Below the pieces are notes generated by a model that saw nothing but the letters and a program-made list of their open reading frames with translations, was not told the DNA's origin and searched no databases. DNA of 45,842 nt from a virus: the IMG/VR virus record IMGVR_UViG_3300046474_000241, positions 1 through 45,842 of that record. One strand, written 5' to 3'. Positions 1 to 7,171 of this stretch are shown here, one piece after another. The position numbers and the translations under genes were made by a program. Numbering within the stretch: the first letter of the stretch is position 1; each line of letters begins with the position of its first letter.

Positions 1-127
1 CGCCGTGGATAGCAACCTCATCACCGCGATACTCGCCCTGGGCGGCGGCCTGTTCGGCAGTCTGTTGACGTTCTTTGGAATCCGGTTTGCGGCCAAGCAA
101 TCCGCCAAGGCCGCGCTGTCTACCGCC
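1..127. repeat. Terminal direct repeat, left copy (circular contig closure)
   Basis: These 127 bases are identical to 45716-45842. An exact overlap of 127 at both ends is what a de Bruijn assembler leaves on a circular or circularly permuted molecule, so I read it as closure of the genome and not as a biological repeat. A gene crosses the junction in frame. The unique genome length is then about 45,715 bp. Confidence 0.95.
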
Positions 128-418
128 ATGACTACCGCCGCCGTCGACGCCCGCCAAGTCGACGTCGAGGAGTGGAAAGCCATTGTCGAATCTCTCCGCA
201 ATGAGTTGAGCCGACTCACAGGCCGTGTCGAGTCTCTCGAGGCCCGCCGCGAGACGGACCGAACACTCATCGAGTCGCTCGAGTCGGACCTCCGCTCCCG
301 CGAGTCGCGCTACCGCGCCCTCATGAGCTACGTTCGCGAACTCCTCCTCTGGATCCGCCACCCGGCGGACCTACCGCCTCCCCCGCCGGCGACATTCGCC
401 GACGAACTCTCCCTCTAA
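5..418 (+). CDS. Membrane-anchored coiled-coil protein near holins
   Basis: 137 aa with GTG start. Residues 4-28 form one hydrophobic segment (a Gly/Leu/Phe-rich membrane anchor). Residues about 50-110 are heptad-rich with alternating Leu and charged residues (a predicted coiled coil), and the C-terminus has a run of six prolines. The same gene begins at 45720 in the right-end copy. It overlaps the end of the upstream 4-TM protein by 8 bases and precedes the holins, so a role in lysis (holin partner or spanin-like) is plausible. That is inference; no catalytic motif is seen. Confidence 0.75.
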   Translation: MDSNLITAILALGGGLFGSLLTFFGIRFAAKQSAKAALSTAMTTAAVDARQVDVEEWKAIVESLRNELSRLTGRVESLEARRETDRTLIESLESDLRSRESRYRALMSYVRELLLWIRHPADLPPPPPATFADELSL

Positions 419-431
419 CGAAAGGCACAGC

Positions 432-701
432 ATGGCTTTTTCCACTCGTGAACCCCTCGTAATCCGAGGCGCCATCGTGGCCGCCGTAACCGCAGCGATC
501 CACGTGGGCGTCGTCCTCGGCCTCCTCCAGCTCGACGCAGCCGCAGAGGCCGCGATCGGCGCCGCCATCGACCTCGCCGGCACCGCCGTCCTCGTCGTCT
601 GGACCCGTGGCGCCGTTACCCCCGTGGCCGACCCGACCCTCCCGGCCGGAACCGTCGTGACCGTCGAGGAAACCGGCGAACCCAAGCACCTCGCGGAGTG
701 A
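432..701 (+). CDS. Putative holin (two membrane segments)
   Basis: 89 aa. Two hydrophobic segments, about residues 12-33 (Ala/Val-rich) and 38-58, are followed by a polar acidic tail. This size and topology are typical of phage holins, which permeabilise the membrane so that endolysin reaches peptidoglycan. The ATG follows an AAAGG ribosome site. It overlaps the next small membrane gene by 4 bases (translational coupling). The cognate endolysin is far away, at 34379-35197. Confidence 0.7.
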   Translation: MAFSTREPLVIRGAIVAAVTAAIHVGVVLGLLQLDAAAEAAIGAAIDLAGTAVLVVWTRGAVTPVADPTLPAGTVVTVEETGEPKHLAE

Positions 702-889
702 GCCCCAAAGCTCGCGTCGTAGCCGCGTGGATTCTCCTAGGCGCGTCGTTGGTTGGCTGGCCTATCTCGGCCCTGACCTTCGCCGCGGGTGAGCCTCCCG
801 CCATCCTCGGCCTGTCCTGGCTGGCGATCACGCTAACCGCGCTCGACATTCTCTCCACCCAGGACGTCCGCCGCGAGCAAGACAAGTGA
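698..889 (+). CDS. Small membrane protein, second holin-like gene
   Basis: 63 aa with GTG start overlapping the previous stop. Two hydrophobic stretches (about residues 6-28 and 35-50) end in a charged tail (DVRREQDK). Paired small membrane proteins next to a holin often act as a second holin or antiholin; which applies here cannot be told from sequence. It is the last gene of the late operon and is followed by a strong terminator. Confidence 0.65.
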   Translation: MSPKARVVAAWILLGASLVGWPISALTFAAGEPPAILGLSWLAITLTALDILSTQDVRREQDK

Positions 890-919
890 CTCAATAAGTT
901 TCACCCCCTCGAGTCAATA

Positions 920-963
920 AAGCCCCGCCCTTATATCCACTGCGATATAAGAGCGGGGCTTTT
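920..963 (+). terminator. Intrinsic terminator ending the late operon
   Basis: Long inverted repeat: AAGCCCCGC-CCTTATATC pairs with GATATAAGA-GCGGGGCTT around a short loop and is followed by TTTT. It lies between the lysis genes and the next cassette. Confidence 0.9.
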
Positions 964-989
964 CGTCGTTTGGGCATCCGGCCGACCCC

Positions 990-1029
990 GGCCACCTCTG
1001 TAGTCGTACCCCTAACAGAGAGGCCCCTC
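990..1029 (+). promoter_or_regulatory. Inverted repeat element copy 1 (ESAS/SAS-like)
   Basis: Left arm GGCCACCTCTGTAGTCGT (990-1007) and right arm ACAGAGAGGCCCCTC (1015-1029), which ends directly at the ATG at 1030 and carries the AGAGAGG ribosome site. Six related copies occur in the genome. Confidence 0.8.
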
Positions 1030-1308
1030 ATGGCTACCCTTCACGAACTCAAGCCCGACGCGCTCGTGGCATCCGCCGACGGCCGTCGCCTCGGCACCGT
1101 CCGCTACGTCCTCCGCCGCGGCGTCTACCGAATCCACTGGACCGACGGCCCCGAGACGATCGAAAAGCGCGAGGCGCTCCTCTCCTGCTACTCGTCGAGC
1201 ACGCCGACCCGGCCCACCGGCGACGGCAAGCGTGAACCCGTCATCGCCCGCGGACGCGTCACCCCGCACGTCGCGGGCGAGCGCGAGCGCAAGGTCGTGA
1301 CCGCGTGA
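1030..1308 (+). CDS. Hypothetical small basic protein
   Basis: 92 aa. The start is set at ATG 1030 because the SAS-like ribosome site (AGAGAGGCCCC) ends just before it; an upstream in-frame start would read through the regulatory repeat. Residues 1-45 look like a compact beta-rich fold (ADGRRLGTVRYVLRRGVYRIHW), and the C-terminal half is Arg/Lys-rich. I do not recognise a family. The stop overlaps the GTG of the dNMP kinase, so the two are co-translated. Confidence 0.7.
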   Translation: MATLHELKPDALVASADGRRLGTVRYVLRRGVYRIHWTDGPETIEKREALLSCYSSSTPTRPTGDGKREPVIARGRVTPHVAGERERKVVTA

Positions 1309-1919
1309 CCGCCCCGCTGATCGGCCTTATCGGCTACAAGCGCAGCGGCAAGAACACCGTAGCCGACCTCCTCGGCGCGCAGTGGTCGCAAGTCGCGTTC
1401 GCCGACCCGCTCCGCGACGCCGCCTACGCGCTCAACCCGATCGTCTATCCCTACTTCGACTCCGACGACGGTACGGCGATCATTCGTTACCGCGAGGTGA
1501 TCGACGAGCTGGGATACGAGGGCGCAAAGACCGACTACCCCGAGGTCCGCGCGATCCTCCAGCGCCTGGGCACGGACGCTATCCGTGCACTCGACGACGA
1601 TTTCTGGCTCCGCGCCGGAATGACCCGCGTCGACGACCAGCGCACACGCGGCCCAGTCGTCGTCACCGACGCCCGGTTCCCCAACGAGGCCGACGCCATC
1701 CGCAAGCGCGGCGGTTACATTGTCCGGGTCAACCGCCCCGGCACGATCCCCGGCCCGGACGCACACGAGAGCGAAACCGCCCTCGACGACTACGACTCGG
1801 ATTTGGATATCGAGAACGACGGAGACCTCGACTACCTCGCCGAACAGGTCCGGCACACCGCCGCCGTCGTGCTCGCCGCGCACGAACTCCGGTCGTCAAT
1901 GCATCACGTGATATCCTAA
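1305..1919 (+). CDS. Deoxynucleoside monophosphate kinase
   Basis: 204 aa. The P-loop GYKRSGKNT lies at residues 10-18, near the N-terminus as in phage dNMP kinases (T4 gp1-like family). It is followed by ADPLRDAAY (compare the FADPLK motif that binds the monophosphate), a central WLRAG segment and VVVTDARFPNEAD, the usual family signature for the acceptor region. It phosphorylates dNMPs to dNDPs with ATP and supports phage DNA synthesis in the cytoplasm. The GTG start overlaps the preceding stop, and a terminator follows at once. Confidence 0.88.
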   Translation: MTAPLIGLIGYKRSGKNTVADLLGAQWSQVAFADPLRDAAYALNPIVYPYFDSDDGTAIIRYREVIDELGYEGAKTDYPEVRAILQRLGTDAIRALDDDFWLRAGMTRVDDQRTRGPVVVTDARFPNEADAIRKRGGYIVRVNRPGTIPGPDAHESETALDDYDSDLDIENDGDLDYLAEQVRHTAAVVLAAHELRSSMHHVIS

Positions 1920-1925
1920 CCGTCT

Positions 1926-1974
1926 AGCCCCGTTCGACCGCCCCCGCAATGGGGTAGCCGAACGGGGCTTTTTC
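1926..1974 (+). terminator. Intrinsic terminator after dNMP kinase
   Basis: AGCCCCGTTCG pairs with CGAACGGGGCT around a 22-nt loop, followed by TTTTT. It insulates the repressor-candidate gene that follows. Confidence 0.9.
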
Positions 1975-1986
1975 TGTATGTCGTAC

Positions 1987-2016
1987 TAGCGTGAGGCGTT
2001 CACGGTTCGCTAGGGT
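1987..2016 (+). promoter_or_regulatory. Promoter with leaderless start (P1)
   Basis: -35 TAGCGT (1987-1992), 18-nt spacer, -10 TAGGGT (2011-2016). The expected transcription start is about 2023-2024, which coincides with the GTG at 2024, so the transcript would be leaderless. The spacer begins GAGGCG, as in the promoter at 22307. Confidence 0.55.
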
Positions 2017-2023
2017 GTCGAAC

Positions 2024-2620
2024 GTGAACGAAATTACCCCACTCGCAGACCTCCAGGCTCGCGCCGTCGAGTCCCTCCGTCTCTACGCCCTGGGCAAGGG
2101 CGAGAGGACTGGGCACCTCCGCGACGTCGCGACGGCGTTCGTCGAGGCCCGCGAGCATTTCTTCACCAAGGACGGCACGCCCGACTGGCTCGGCCGTACC
2201 TACGTCTACCGCTCGTGGGTAAGCGAGACGATGAGCTTGGCGAATATCCCGGCCGACGCCATTAGCTCCCTCCAAGCCTCCATCCGCTATCACACCGGGA
2301 ACGTCCTCCGCGACGGCCGCCTCGACGAGGAGACGCTCTCCGCGCTGGGCCTACGCTCCGAGTCCCCGCGTGAGCGCTCGCTCGAGAAACGCTCCGCCCA
2401 CTCCGCCACGCTGGCGATATTCGGGGGAGGCGGCGCAGCAATCAAGGGGCACGAGGACCTACTCGGCGCCCTCCGGCTCATCGAGGGGGCGCTACGCCGG
2501 GTCGACCTCTCCGCCGTATCCCGGTTCTCCCCTGCCCAGCGCGCCAGTATCGCCGCAGCCGCCGAGGCGGTCTACAAGCTCCTAAAGGCGATCGCCGACG
2601 CCGCCCGGAACGGCAAATAG
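2024..2620 (+). CDS. Candidate immunity repressor / unknown regulator
   Basis: 198 aa from GTG 2024; a GTG at 1991 is an alternative, but the -10 lies downstream of it. I do not recognise a named domain. The N-terminal two thirds is helical with the phrase WLGRTYVYRSWVSETM and a following helical segment ending GLRSES. A Gly-rich stretch (FGGGGAAIKG) and an amphipathic C-terminal part follow. It is monocistronic, with a terminator before it, its own promoter, and paired operator-like repeats starting at its stop codon. A repressor next to its own operators is a classic arrangement, so I infer a lysogeny regulator. There is no direct sequence proof of DNA binding. Confidence 0.6.
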   Translation: MNEITPLADLQARAVESLRLYALGKGERTGHLRDVATAFVEAREHFFTKDGTPDWLGRTYVYRSWVSETMSLANIPADAISSLQASIRYHTGNVLRDGRLDEETLSALGLRSESPRERSLEKRSAHSATLAIFGGGGAAIKGHEDLLGALRLIEGALRRVDLSAVSRFSPAQRASIAAAAEAVYKLLKAIADAARNGK

Positions 2621-2716
2621 TGACGTAGTGACGGAAAGTACGTCACTCTCTATTGTTTTTACCGGACTATCTATCTCTTAGTAATGGATGCAAAGTGACG
2701 TAAGAACCGTCACTAA
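2615..2716 (+). promoter_or_regulatory. Operator/promoter element, copy A
   Basis: Two inverted repeats of the form GTGACG-N7-CGTCAC (2628-2646 and 2695-2713), plus an extra half site GTGACG at 2620, flank an AT-rich core (TATTGTTTTTACC to CTTAGTAATGG). The whole block recurs at 18824-18930. The two operators are 67 bp centre to centre in both copies. A promoter probably lies in the core (TAGTAA as -10), firing into the 2828 operon. Confidence 0.75.
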
Positions 2717-2776
2717 ATCACTCCCGGCAAACCAGCGCCAACGCGCCCGCCCGATTCTGGGCAAATAGCGTTACCC

Positions 2777-2817
2777 GGCCACCTATCTATCTGTCCCATC
2801 CACAGATATAGGAGGCC
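2777..2817 (+). promoter_or_regulatory. Inverted repeat element copy 2 (ESAS/SAS-like)
   Basis: Left arm GGCCACCTATCTATCTGT (2777-2794), right arm ACAGATATAGGAGGCC (2802-2817). The right arm supplies the AGGAGG ribosome site for the GTG at 2828. Confidence 0.85.
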
Positions 2818-2827
2818 TTCGTCCCTC

Positions 2828-3715
2828 GTGACGACCCCAAAAATCAACACCATAAAACGCGGCGGTTCGCGATTCTACGTCGAACCCGAATCGGGCCTGA
2901 AAGTGCCCGGCGTTACCTCTGTCCTCGGCATGCTGCCCAAGGACTTCCTACGCTACTGGGCGGCCAAGATGGTCGCAGAGGAGGCCGTCGCCGACCTCGG
3001 TACGGTCGTCTCGATCGCCATGCGCGACCCGGCGGCAGCTATCGACTACCTAAAGCGTGCCCCCGACCGCAACACCAAAAAGGCCGCCGACACCGGCACC
3101 GACGCTCACGCGATCTTTGAGACCATGAGCCGCGGCAAGCCCGCCGGTCGCGTGCATCCCGACCTCGAGCCGTTCGTCCGCCATTTCGGCGAGTACCTCG
3201 ACGTCGTCCAGCCCGAATACCACTACATGGAGGAGACCGTCTGGTCCGACTCTCGCGGTCCCGCGCTGGCCTACGCCGGTAGCTTCGACGCCTTCGCGAC
3301 GATCCAGGGCGAAAAGGTTTGGGTAGACAACAAGACGACCCGCTCCGGCATCCACGACGAGGTCGGTCTCCAGCTCGCCGGCTACCGCTATGCGGACAAC
3401 ATTCTCCGCCCCGACGGCTCGCGCATCCCCATGCCGAAAGCCGACGGCGGCGCCGTGCTCCACATTCGCCCCGAGGGCTGGCAGCTCGTCCCGGTCGCGT
3501 GCGGCCCCGACGAGTTCGACCAGTTCCTCACCCTCCGCAAGACCTTCGAATGGGACAAGACCGGCCGTTCCAAGATCATCGGCAACGCCGTGTTCTCCGG
3601 CCCGGACGAGAACGCCCCCACCGGCCCCAAGCGTCGCGCCCCCCGCGTGCGTAAGGACGTCGCGGTCGTCAAGCCGACGGACCTCGGCGAGGTCGTCGCG
3701 GAGGTCGTCAAGTGA
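2828..3715 (+). CDS. Cas4/RecB-family PD-(D/E)XK exonuclease
   Basis: 295 aa, GTG start with an ideally placed AGGAGG. Family motifs appear in order: GTDAHAIFE (conserved His, about residues 91-99), YAGSFDAFA (Asp, about 150), VWVDNKTTR (the D-x-K motif, about 165) and LQLAGYRYA (the QxxxY motif). The family degrades or resects DNA ends, usually in phage recombination. The C-terminal 40 residues are basic and Lys/Arg-rich. It is the first gene of the DNA-metabolism operon under operator copy A and overlaps the next gene by 4 bases. Confidence 0.85.
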   Translation: MTTPKINTIKRGGSRFYVEPESGLKVPGVTSVLGMLPKDFLRYWAAKMVAEEAVADLGTVVSIAMRDPAAAIDYLKRAPDRNTKKAADTGTDAHAIFETMSRGKPAGRVHPDLEPFVRHFGEYLDVVQPEYHYMEETVWSDSRGPALAYAGSFDAFATIQGEKVWVDNKTTRSGIHDEVGLQLAGYRYADNILRPDGSRIPMPKADGGAVLHIRPEGWQLVPVACGPDEFDQFLTLRKTFEWDKTGRSKIIGNAVFSGPDENAPTGPKRRAPRVRKDVAVVKPTDLGEVVAEVVK

Positions 3716-3915
3716 CCCGCCGCCTCGACGACGGCACCGTAATCCTCGAGGCCGAGGGCGAGGACCCGAACGGCTGTGCCCTATGCGGCAAGGTCGCGGA
3801 GCTTCGCCCCTACGGCCCCGGCGGGGCGCGTATCTGCTACCCGTGCGGAATGGAGGACCCGGAGGCCACCGAGCGCCGGTTCCTCCAGTTCCTCGACGGA
3901 AAGGAAATCGACTAG
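3712..3915 (+). CDS. Small zinc-ribbon-like protein
   Basis: 67 aa, GTG start overlapping the nuclease stop. Two Cys pairs, CALC (about 22-25) and CYPC (about 42-45), are spaced like a treble clef or zinc ribbon, followed by an acidic helix. It probably binds one zinc; partner unknown. It overlaps the methyltransferase start by one base (TAGTG). Confidence 0.7.
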   Translation: MTRRLDDGTVILEAEGEDPNGCALCGKVAELRPYGPGGARICYPCGMEDPEATERRFLQFLDGKEID

Positions 3916-4943
3916 TGACCGTCGACCTCCGCCTCGGCGACTGTATCGAGGTTATGCGCCAGCTCCCGGACAACTCCGTCGACGCCATCGTTACCGACCC
4001 GCCCTATGGGCTCGGCTTTATGGGGAAGGCGTGGGACGACCTTCCGCCCGGCCTCGACTTCGCCGTGGAGGCCCTCCGTGTCCTGAAACCTGGGGGTCAC
4101 CTTCTCGCTTTCGGGGGCACGCGCACGTTCCATCGTCTTGCCGTGGCGATCGAGGATGCCGGATTCGAGATTCGCGATTCTATTGCCTGGCTCTATGGCT
4201 CTGGCTTTCCTAAATCGCACAACCTGACCGGCGAGTGGGAGGGGTGGGGCACCGCGCTCAAGCCCGCCTTCGAGCCGATCGTCGTGGCGCGCAAGCCGTT
4301 CCCCGGCACGGTCGCCGCCAACGTCCTCGCCCATGGCACGGGCGCGCTCAACATCGACGCGACGCGGATAAGTACTAGCGATGACACCCGCAGAAATGCT
4401 GCGGGTGGAGACAATGGGCTGAACGGCGAGGGCACTTTCAAGATTCGAGAGCGCCGCGCCAACGACATGCCGCTGCGTGACGGCCGCTGGCCCGCCAACG
4501 TCATGCTCGACGAGAGCCAGGCCGCCGCGCTCGACGCGCAGACGGGCACGCTCAAGTCTGGCAAAATGCAGCCCACGCGCACGACGGCCGCACGCGAGGT
4601 CTACGGCCAGAACGCCGCGGGCGGGTACACCACCATGGAGACGTATGGCGACGCCGGAGGCGCGTCCCGTTTCTTCTACGTCGCCAAGGCACCCAAGTCC
4701 GAGCGCCCCGTCGTCGACGGCGTTGCACACCCGACGGTAAAACCACTGACCCTCATGCGCCAGCTCGTGCGTCTCGTTACCCCTCCCGGCGGCGCAGTGC
4801 TGGAGCCGTTCGCCGGCAGCGGCGCGACTGTTGAGGCCGCCGTCCTGGAGGGCTTCGACTGCATCGCGATCGAACGCGAGCCATCCTATCTCCCACTCAT
4901 TGAGGCCCGCATCGCGCGGGCAGAAACCGAGGCAGCAGTATGA
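3915..4943 (+). CDS. DNA methyltransferase (N4-cytosine/N6-adenine type)
   Basis: 342 aa. The catalytic motif DPPY is at residues 28-31 near the N-terminus, and the AdoMet-binding motif FAGSG is at about 299-303 near the C-terminus. This order with a large central target-recognition segment matches beta-class amino-methyltransferases. The GTG at 3915 overlaps the previous stop; a longer reading frame upstream would run through two other genes. No restriction enzyme is adjacent, so it is an orphan methylase, likely protecting phage DNA or marking it for regulation. The recognition site is unknown. Confidence 0.9.
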   Translation: MTVDLRLGDCIEVMRQLPDNSVDAIVTDPPYGLGFMGKAWDDLPPGLDFAVEALRVLKPGGHLLAFGGTRTFHRLAVAIEDAGFEIRDSIAWLYGSGFPKSHNLTGEWEGWGTALKPAFEPIVVARKPFPGTVAANVLAHGTGALNIDATRISTSDDTRRNAAGGDNGLNGEGTFKIRERRANDMPLRDGRWPANVMLDESQAAALDAQTGTLKSGKMQPTRTTAAREVYGQNAAGGYTTMETYGDAGGASRFFYVAKAPKSERPVVDGVAHPTVKPLTLMRQLVRLVTPPGGAVLEPFAGSGATVEAAVLEGFDCIAIEREPSYLPLIEARIARAETEAAV

Positions 4944-5383
4944 CCCGTGAACTCCCCATTGCCGGCCAGACGCTTATGGTCGTCCCCGGCATCGACGAGG
5001 GCTACGTCCCCGCCGAGAACTACCGCCCAACGACGGACCTCGACGAGGCCACCGTCATCACCTCCGAGGTTGCCGGTAAGCCGGGCACGCACAAAATCGT
5101 GCTCGATATCGACCTGCCGGCGCAGCTCATCCCCTCGAGCACACCCGGCCACTTCCACCTCTACATCGACCACGAGGTTGACGAGGGCGCGTTCTGGCCG
5201 CTCCTCGACGCGCTGGTAGACGCGGGCCTCGTCGAGCCTGGCTACCGCGGTGCGAGCCAAATGCGCGGCTTCACGGCCGCCCGGCTCCCGTGGGTCCGCA
5301 AGGGTCCCAAGGCCGTCTCGTCCAGCGATCGACTCTCGGCTATCGAGCGGCGTGCGCTCGCGAAACCGGAACCCTGGAATTGA
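4940..5383 (+). CDS. Conserved phage hypothetical protein
   Basis: 147 aa, ATG overlapping the methyltransferase stop (ATGA). The core has a regular beta/alpha pattern (HKIVLDIDLPAQLIPSSTPG, then HFHLYIDH, then LLDALVDAGLVEPGYRG) and ends with a basic PWVRKGPK segment. Proteins with this HKIVLDIDLP...HLYIDH pattern are common in actinobacteriophages and have no assigned function. Co-translated with the methylase and the DUF4406 gene. Confidence 0.75.
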   Translation: MTRELPIAGQTLMVVPGIDEGYVPAENYRPTTDLDEATVITSEVAGKPGTHKIVLDIDLPAQLIPSSTPGHFHLYIDHEVDEGAFWPLLDALVDAGLVEPGYRGASQMRGFTAARLPWVRKGPKAVSSSDRLSAIERRALAKPEPWN

Positions 5384-5736
5384 CCCGCGTCTACGTCGCC
5401 GGCCCTATGACCGGTTACCCCCGCTGGAACTATGACGCATTCGAGGCCGCGACCGCGCAGCTTCGCGCGGCGGGCTACGAGGTCGTCTCCCCCACAGAAA
5501 TCGACGACGCGTTCGGCTTCGACCCGGACGCCCCTGTCGAGGAGTTCACCGAGGACGACTACGTAGCCGCCCTCGAGCGGGACCTCGAGGCCATCGCCAC
5601 ATGCGACGGCATCGCGCTCCTTCCCAAATGGTTCGAGTCCCGCGGGGCTCGCGCCGAGTTCCAATATGCCGAGGCCCTGGGCCTCCCCACCCTGCCGGTA
5701 AGCCTTTGGCTCCGGCTACGAAAGGCAACAATTTGA
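5380..5736 (+). CDS. DUF4406 / nucleoside deoxyribosyltransferase-like protein
   Basis: 118 aa, TTG start overlapping the preceding TGA (TTGA). Family landmarks: VYVAGPMTGYPRWNYDAF at the N-terminus, AAGYEVVSPTEID, then DLEAIATCDGIALLPKWFES and GARAEFQYAEALGLP. DUF4406 proteins share the Rossmann-like fold of nucleoside 2-deoxyribosyltransferases; a role in nucleotide salvage or modification is inferred. It overlaps the next TTG start in the same TTGA fashion. Confidence 0.8.
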   Translation: MTRVYVAGPMTGYPRWNYDAFEAATAQLRAAGYEVVSPTEIDDAFGFDPDAPVEEFTEDDYVAALERDLEAIATCDGIALLPKWFESRGARAEFQYAEALGLPTLPVSLWLRLRKATI

Positions 5737-6134
5737 TCCACGGCGATCGCGACGACCTCCTCTGGCTAGCCGGCCTACTGGAGGGCGAGGGCTCATTCGA
5801 CGCCCACCGGGGCAAGTACCCACGTATCCGCCTTGCGATGACCGACCGCGACATTGTCGGCCGCGCAGCGTCCCTCATGGACTCGAAAATCCGCCTGGCG
5901 CTCCACCCGGCGCCGGCTTCCGCGACCTGGCACACCGAGATTAGCGGCGTGCGTGCGGCGGCGATCATGCGCGATATTCTCCCGCACATGGGCACCCGCC
6001 GCTCCGGGCGCATCGCCGACGTGCTCGGCGTGGCCTACTTCCGCGAGAACCCGCATGTGACTACGAGCTTCCCTGGCCCGCAGATCACGCGCCCCGCGGG
6101 AATCGCCAAGCCGATCACGGCAGCCGCGGCGTAG
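5733..6134 (+). CDS. LAGLIDADG-type homing endonuclease-like protein
   Basis: 133 aa from TTG 5733 (overlap TTGA with the previous stop). The motif WLAGLLEGEGSF at about residues 11-22 is a canonical LAGLIDADG helix with the catalytic acidic residue; the following beta-rich stretch (YPRIRLAMTDRDIV) and helices fit a single-motif, homodimeric enzyme. It is free-standing inside an operon, with no visible intron or intein. It overlaps the next GTG by one base, so it is well integrated into the operon and may be domesticated. Confidence 0.75.
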   Translation: MIHGDRDDLLWLAGLLEGEGSFDAHRGKYPRIRLAMTDRDIVGRAASLMDSKIRLALHPAPASATWHTEISGVRAAAIMRDILPHMGTRRSGRIADVLGVAYFRENPHVTTSFPGPQITRPAGIAKPITAAAA

Positions 6135-6337
6135 TGGCCCGCGACTTCCGCGGCGCCGAAATCCACCCCGGCGACACCGTCGTCTACGTCTCGTCCGGCC
6201 GCTACACCCAGCGCGGCACGGCGACCGTAACGGCGGTCCACCGCACCAAGATCGAACTCTCCAACTGGGAGGGCGACGGCTACACCCCCGACCTCGTAAA
6301 CGGGTTCGCCTGTTGCGTCGTCATCCTGCCCGACTAG
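6134..6337 (+). CDS. Small SH3/KOW-like hypothetical protein
   Basis: 67 aa, GTG start (TAGTG overlap). The sequence is almost all beta strand: IHPGDTVVYVSSGRY, TATVTAVHRTKIELS, then a Gly/Asp turn and FACCVVILPD. This reads as a small SH3-like barrel, often a nucleic acid binder. Last gene of the operon before a terminator. Confidence 0.65.
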   Translation: MARDFRGAEIHPGDTVVYVSSGRYTQRGTATVTAVHRTKIELSNWEGDGYTPDLVNGFACCVVILPD

Positions 6338-6348
6338 CCCCACCGAAA

Positions 6349-6386
6349 ACGCCCTCTCCCACGCGGAGGGGGCGTTTTTCGTGAGC
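6349..6386 (+). terminator. Intrinsic terminator before the RDF cassette
   Basis: ACGCCCTCTCC pairs with GGAGGGGGCGT, followed by TTTTT. The tail sequence TTTTTCGTGAGCA is shared with the terminator at 23049, and each is followed within about 25 bases by an ESAS/SAS-like repeat. Confidence 0.85.
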
Positions 6387-6400
6387 AAAAACACCTCGCC

Positions 6401-6458
6401 GGCCACCTCTCTAACTGTCCCCCCACCGGGGACGGTCCAACAACAAGAGAGGAGGCCC
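6401..6458 (+). promoter_or_regulatory. Inverted repeat element copy 3 (ESAS/SAS-like)
   Basis: Left arm GGCCACCTCTCTAACTGT (6401-6418), right arm ACAAGAGAGGAGGCCC (6443-6458) ending 1 base before the TTG at 6460. The spacer is longer than in other copies and contains its own GC hairpin (CCCC ACC GGGG). Confidence 0.85.
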
Positions 6459-6459
6459 T

Positions 6460-7164
6460 TTGGCAGGGCTTCGCATTTTCGGAAATGACCCCACTACAGA
6501 ATCGGCACCGCGCAAGCGGTTCGCAGACGACATTGTCGGGCGTTTCCGCTCCGGCTACCAGCTCAACGACCGCCCACAGGCGCTCACCGAGTGGCGAGTC
6601 ACTACAGGTGACCCCGAGGTAGCCGCGGCAATCTTCGAGGAACTCGGCGGCGACGCTCCCCAGGAATGGGAAGCACGCGGCGAAGACAACCTCGAGGTAT
6701 TCACCGCCTCCAAGTCGATCGACGTTATCCTCGACGGCCCCAAAGCGCTCCGCCAGAAAATGATCCTCTGGGGACGCAACGGCAAGCCGATCCTCTCCGG
6801 CGACGGAGAAACCCTGGACGACGGCAGCCCCGATCCCGACGCACACCTCACGTTCGCCCAGCGCAAGGAAAAAGCCCGCGCTGGCACGGGGGCCGAGCCG
6901 CAGATCGAGGTTTTCTTCCGCCTCGCTGAAAACCCGGACCTCGGAATCTTCAAGTTCCAGACCGGCTCGTGGTCCCTCGCGTCCGACCTCGCCTACAACG
7001 GCACCGTCGACGACCTCGAGGACCTCGCCGCCGATTCGGAAACCGGCAAGGTCCGCGCCGTCCTCAAGCTGGAGGAGGTCTCGTTCGTAGCAAAGAACGG
7101 ACCCCGCGCCGGCCAGACGGTGAACTACACCAAGCCCGTCCTGACCCTCAAGGGCGCGGCCTAG
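6460..7164 (+). CDS. Recombination directionality factor, phiC31 Gp3-like
   Basis: 234 aa, TTG start fixed by the SAS-like ribosome site. Features I associate with the Gp3-like RDF family: GLRIFGNDP at the N-terminus, DIVGRFRSGYQLNDRPQALTEW, an EVFTASKSIDVILDGP segment, LWGRNGKPIL, an RKEKARAGTG segment followed by IEVFFRL, and VNYTKPVLTLKG at the C-terminus. In phiC31 this protein binds the large serine integrase and switches it from integration to excision. The phage has a matching large serine integrase 10 kb away. It sits alone between two terminators. Confidence 0.82.
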   Translation: MAGLRIFGNDPTTESAPRKRFADDIVGRFRSGYQLNDRPQALTEWRVTTGDPEVAAAIFEELGGDAPQEWEARGEDNLEVFTASKSIDVILDGPKALRQKMILWGRNGKPILSGDGETLDDGSPDPDAHLTFAQRKEKARAGTGAEPQIEVFFRLAENPDLGIFKFQTGSWSLASDLAYNGTVDDLEDLAADSETGKVRAVLKLEEVSFVAKNGPRAGQTVNYTKPVLTLKGAA

Positions 7165-7171
7165 CAACACC

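Noticed and set aside
1-127. True terminal direct repeats of a linear genome
   Set aside because: Length equals a common assembly k-mer (127) and the sequence is inside a gene; circular closure explains it better.
3390-4943. Longer 517-codon version of the methyltransferase
   Set aside because: The added N-terminus is low complexity and crosses the nuclease and zinc-protein genes; the GTG at 3915 fits the overlap pattern and the family length.
5380-5736. TTGA junctions as targets of a quadruplet-decoding tRNA
   Set aside because: The TTGA overlaps are simply a TTG start overlapping a TGA stop; the quadruplet is not in the reading frame needed for suppression.
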